Positions 6,841 to 8,879 of a stretch of DNA of 8,879 bases are shown piece after piece (positions within the stretch are counted from its first letter, which is position 1; each line of letters starts with the position of its first letter). Made by a program: the position numbers and the translations under genes. The stretch comes from Chitinophagales bacterium (lineage in GTDB: Bacteria; Bacteroidota; Bacteroidia; Chitinophagales; UBA2359), in assembly GCA_020629595.1 (NCBI GenBank), contig JAHDDA010000096.1:1-8879 (forward strand), written 5' to 3'. Under the pieces are notes generated by a model. It made no database searches and was not told the DNA's origin. It saw nothing but the letters and a program-made list of their open reading frames with translations.

Positions 6841-7131
6841 TTAACTCTTACTCTTTCTATCACGTAAAGCATTTGTCATATCCATTGAAATAGCACTTCT
6901 TTCAACTCTTACATTGTTGCCTTTTCCAATATTTATAGTAACTGTAAAATCATCAGCAGCAATTACTTTTCCATGAATACCACCAGTAGTAACCACTTTT
7001 TCACCTTCTTGAACACCTAATTTAAAAGTTTGTTCGTCTCTTATTTTTTTGGTTTGTGGGCGTAAAATTAGCAACCAAAATACTAAGCCTATGGCTGCAA
7101 ACAATAACATTTGAACTATTTCTGGAGACAT
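6841..7131 (-). CDS. yajC: Preprotein translocase subunit YajC
   Basis: This 96-residue inner-membrane protein associates with SecDF and the SecYEG translocon to support protein export. It has one N-terminal transmembrane helix (about 7-24), immediately followed by the hallmark RPQ.K (24-28). A small cytosolic domain then carries KLGVQEGEKVVTTGGIHGKV (37-56) and an alternating beta pattern up to VERSAIS (76-82). Length and motif order are normal. The ATG at 7131 lies 21 bases past the nusB stop, so yajC is probably the second gene of a nusB-yajC operon driven from the promoter upstream of nusB. Its stop is nine bases from that of the convergent secreted gene, with no obvious terminator between them. 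Confidence 0.97.
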   Translation of the reverse strand: MSPEIVQMLLFAAIGLVFWLLILRPQTKKIRDEQTFKLGVQEGEKVVTTGGIHGKVIAADDFTVTINIGKGNNVRVERSAISMDMTNALRDRKSKS

Positions 7132-7152
7132 TTTTTATTTTTAAGTAATTAG

Positions 7153-8100
7153 TTAATTTATAAGTCCTCTACCTATTTTTTTTATGCGTTTTTCTTTCTG
7201 TAATTGCTTCAAAAGTTTATCTAAAACGCCATTTATGAAGTCTTTACTTTTTGGTGTACTGTACAATTTAGATATTTCAATATATTCGTTTATAGTTACT
7301 TTTACAGGTATAGAAGGAAAATATAAAAATTCGGTAACAGCCATTTTTAGCAACAAATGATCAGTAACATTTAATCTGTTAGGGTCCCAGTTTTTTAATA
7401 TTGGGTCTATTAGGGTTTCCAATTCATCATCTTCAGCAACTACTTTTAAGTAAAACTCTGAAAGATATTCATTGGTTTCATTCCAATTTATAGGAGGCAT
7501 TACATTAGTTAAACTTACCTCTCCTTTTTCAAAAAAACTTTTTATGGTTTTATTAATAGCTTTAATAACAAGTTGTGCATCATCAGTCCAGCCTATAAAG
7601 TTTTCTTCAATATTAGATATAAATAAATCACTTTTGAGTAATAGCTTTTTAAAAATGTTGTGAATTATTCTATACTCACTATCATTTTTTTCTTCATTAG
7701 GATTGTTGTAATTAATGAAGTACTCTTTTTTAAGTAATTGCTGAAATAATAATTTTATGGTCTCATTAGGAATAATATTTCTTAAGTTATTTTCATCAAG
7801 AATATTATTAAAAGAATTAGAGTCTAATGTTCCAGAAACAAATTTGTTTCTCAAAATCTTTAGAGAAACAAGTTCTTCGTTCATTACCTTAATGTGTCTA
7901 TTAAGTTGGTTTTCGTGGTAAATTTCAGCCTCAGCACAAACTCTTGCTATAGTGTGAAGCTGAATTATGTATAATTTCCAAGCGTCAAATACTCTGTTTT
8001 GAAGTTGCTTTTTTAAGGTTGAATCTATTGAGTCAGAATTTAGTAATTTGCTATATAAAGATTGCATTACCTTAATTCGTAAATAACGCCTATTGAACAT
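7153..8100 (-). CDS. nusB: Transcription antitermination factor NusB, long Bacteroidota form
   Basis: NusB binds boxA RNA with NusE (ribosomal protein S10) to prevent premature termination in rRNA operons. Most bacterial NusB proteins are about 140 residues; this one has 315. The N-terminal helix NRRYLRIKVMQSLYSKL (3-19) corresponds to helix 1 of the normal fold (RR..R..A.Q.LY). The rest of the recognisable core is at the C-terminus: NWDPNRLNVTDHLLLKMAVTEFL (237-259), VTINEYIEISKLY (268-280) and KDFINGVLDKLL (286-297). About 150 helical, charged residues are therefore inserted or rearranged in between. This enlarged architecture is, as I recall, usual in Bacteroidota. A short basic tail (KEKRIKKIGRG) ends it. 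The start is a clear ATG with a TAnnTTTG box 29 bases upstream. yajC follows in the same unit, and an ABC exporter gene diverges from it. Confidence 0.95.
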   Translation of the reverse strand: MFNRRYLRIKVMQSLYSKLLNSDSIDSTLKKQLQNRVFDAWKLYIIQLHTIARVCAEAEIYHENQLNRHIKVMNEELVSLKILRNKFVSGTLDSNSFNNILDENNLRNIIPNETIKLLFQQLLKKEYFINYNNPNEEKNDSEYRIIHNIFKKLLLKSDLFISNIEENFIGWTDDAQLVIKAINKTIKSFFEKGEVSLTNVMPPINWNETNEYLSEFYLKVVAEDDELETLIDPILKNWDPNRLNVTDHLLLKMAVTEFLYFPSIPVKVTINEYIEISKLYSTPKSKDFINGVLDKLLKQLQKEKRIKKIGRGLIN

Positions 8101-8129
8101 ATTGTAAAAGACCGATGTTTAAAGAAATG

Positions 8130-8137
8130 CAAAGTTA
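8130..8137 (-). promoter_or_regulatory. Putative -7 promoter box of nusB-yajC
   Basis: The minus strand reads TAACTTTG, a full match to TAnnTTTG, 29 bases before the nusB ATG. A TTTG at the complement of 8166-8169 is 28 bases away, too far for a canonical -33. It mirrors the identical box at 8174-8181 on the other strand. Confidence 0.5.
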
Positions 8138-8173
8138 AACTTAAAATTTCTAATACTTCATTTTTCAAATAAG

Positions 8174-8181
8174 TAACTTTG
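8174..8181 (+). promoter_or_regulatory. Putative -7 promoter box of the ABC exporter gene
   Basis: TAACTTTG matches TAnnTTTG and ends 21 bases before the ATG at 8203. A TTTC at 8147-8150 is a poor -33 candidate at 23-base spacing. It is the exact inverted copy of the nusB box, 36 bases away. Confidence 0.5.
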
Positions 8182-8202
8182 TTAAAATTTCCTTTTTCTT
8201 TT

Positions 8203-8879
8203 ATGAATGAATTAAAAAGACTCAATAAATATTTTTGGAAGTACAAATGGAGAGTAATCTTAGGATTGTTGTTTGTAGTTGGTTCAAACATTGCAGGAAT
8301 ATACCCGCCACAGGTAATTAGAAATGCCTTTGATTTAGTAAAAGATAATATCACCTACTATTATTTATTAGAGGGCTTTTCTCTTCAAAGTCCGTTTTAT
8401 GAAAACTTTAGCTGGGCATTGTTAATGTTTGGGGTTACAGTTTTATTATTAGCCTTAACTAAAGGAACTTTTATGTTTTTTATAAGGCAAACAGTAATTG
8501 TTATGTCTCGTTTAATAGAGTTTGACCTTAAAAATGAGATTTATAATCATTACCAATTGCTAGACAGGGCGTTTTACAAAAGAAACCAAACAGGCGATTT
8601 AATGTCGAGGGCTACCGAAGATGTTGCAAGAGTAAGAATGTATTTAGGACCAGCAGTTATGTATGCTTCTAATTTGAGCATTATGTTAATTATGGTAATA
8701 AGTGCAATGTTAAGTGTAAGTGTAGAAATGACATTGTATGTTTTAATACCATTACCAATTTTATCAATTTCTATTTTTTATGTAAATTCAATTATTAACA
8801 AAAAAAGCGAAGCTATACAAGCTCAACTTTCAGAGCTAACAAATGTAGCTCAAGAAACCTATTCTGGCATAAGAGTTTT
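8203..8879 (+). CDS. ABC exporter, fused permease/ATPase type, N-terminal part (3' end outside window)
   Basis: The first 225 residues of a type I (MsbA/MdlB-like) ABC exporter are visible. The N-terminus KYFWKYKWRVILGLLFVVGSNIAG gives TM1 (about 17-35). TM2 covers about 71-95. The coupling-helix region FYKRNQTGDLMSRATEDVARVR (124-145) includes the TGDLMSR...D family signature. Two further helices run about 150-174 and 177-195, and the frame leaves the window at QETYSGIRV, just after the typical cytosolic extension of TM4-TM5. Family knowledge: a C-terminal ATPase domain should follow, and two such chains would export lipid, peptide or drug substrates across the inner membrane. Substrate cannot be inferred. 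The ATG at 8203 is the first in frame and follows a TAACTTTG box with a short T-rich leader. It is divergent from nusB. Confidence 0.93.
   Translation, partial: MNELKRLNKYFWKYKWRVILGLLFVVGSNIAGIYPPQVIRNAFDLVKDNITYYYLLEGFSLQSPFYENFSWALLMFGVTVLLLALTKGTFMFFIRQTVIVMSRLIEFDLKNEIYNHYQLLDRAFYKRNQTGDLMSRATEDVARVRMYLGPAVMYASNLSIMLIMVISAMLSVSVEMTLYVLIPLPILSISIFYVNSIINKKSEAIQAQLSELTNVAQETYSGIRV

Noticed and set aside
6831..6857. AAGAG...CTCTT repeat between the convergent stops as a terminator
   Set aside because: The stem is only five to six pairs and has no adjacent T-tract in either direction.
7472..7663. Plus-strand 63-codon frame inside nusB
   Set aside because: It is an antisense shadow of nusB; the apparent hydrophobic, lipoprotein-like start is coincidental.
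8067..8354. Minus-strand open frame of 95 codons over the nusB/ABC intergenic region
   Set aside because: It overlaps the start of nusB in another frame, crosses both promoter boxes, and is antisense to the ABC gene. There is no recognisable protein signature.
1..8879. Defence island, CRISPR, mobile element or biosynthetic cluster
   Set aside because: No regularly spaced repeats, transposase, integrase, methyltransferase, Cas or biosynthetic signature was seen. Most genes are housekeeping, and the unknown genes do not form a recognisable system.

Overview
The window looks like an ordinary chromosomal segment of a Bacteroidota bacterium, most likely a Flavobacteriales-type organism. The evidence is the strongly AT-rich DNA, A-rich leaders with almost no Shine-Dalgarno sequences, TAnnTTTG-type promoter boxes in most intergenic gaps, the enlarged (315-residue) form of NusB, and the linkage of nusB with yajC. 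I see no tRNA, rRNA, CRISPR array, insertion sequence or prophage gene. Most of the content is housekeeping.

Layout. Positions 1-524 hold the 3' end of a sensor histidine kinase that starts before the window. It faces valS (722-3346, minus strand) across a 197-base gap. That gap carries a nested palindromic element (530-611) and an intrinsic terminator that serves valS best (621-672). Upstream of valS, on the same strand, is an unrecognised gene (3412-4074). Its residues could be read as a PD-(D/E)xK-like nuclease core, but this is only a hypothesis. Divergent from it runs a plus-strand group: an HD-superfamily phosphohydrolase (4174-4824), recX (4838-5329) and an Nfu-type iron-sulfur scaffold (5360-5956), closed by a clear hairpin-plus-T-tract terminator (5983-6009). 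A secreted protein of unknown function (6031-6831) follows directly. It meets tail-to-tail the minus-strand pair nusB (7153-8100) and yajC (6841-7131). Divergent from nusB, an ABC exporter gene starts at 8203 and runs off the right edge.

Functional themes. ValRS charges tRNA, NusB acts in rRNA antitermination and YajC belongs to the Sec translocon accessory complex. RecX restrains RecA and Nfu delivers Fe-S clusters. I found no convincing novel multi-gene system. The items most worth a second look are the unknown gene at 3412-4074, the nested palindrome at 530-611, the secreted unknown that begins just behind a terminator, and the mirrored promoter boxes between nusB and the ABC gene.
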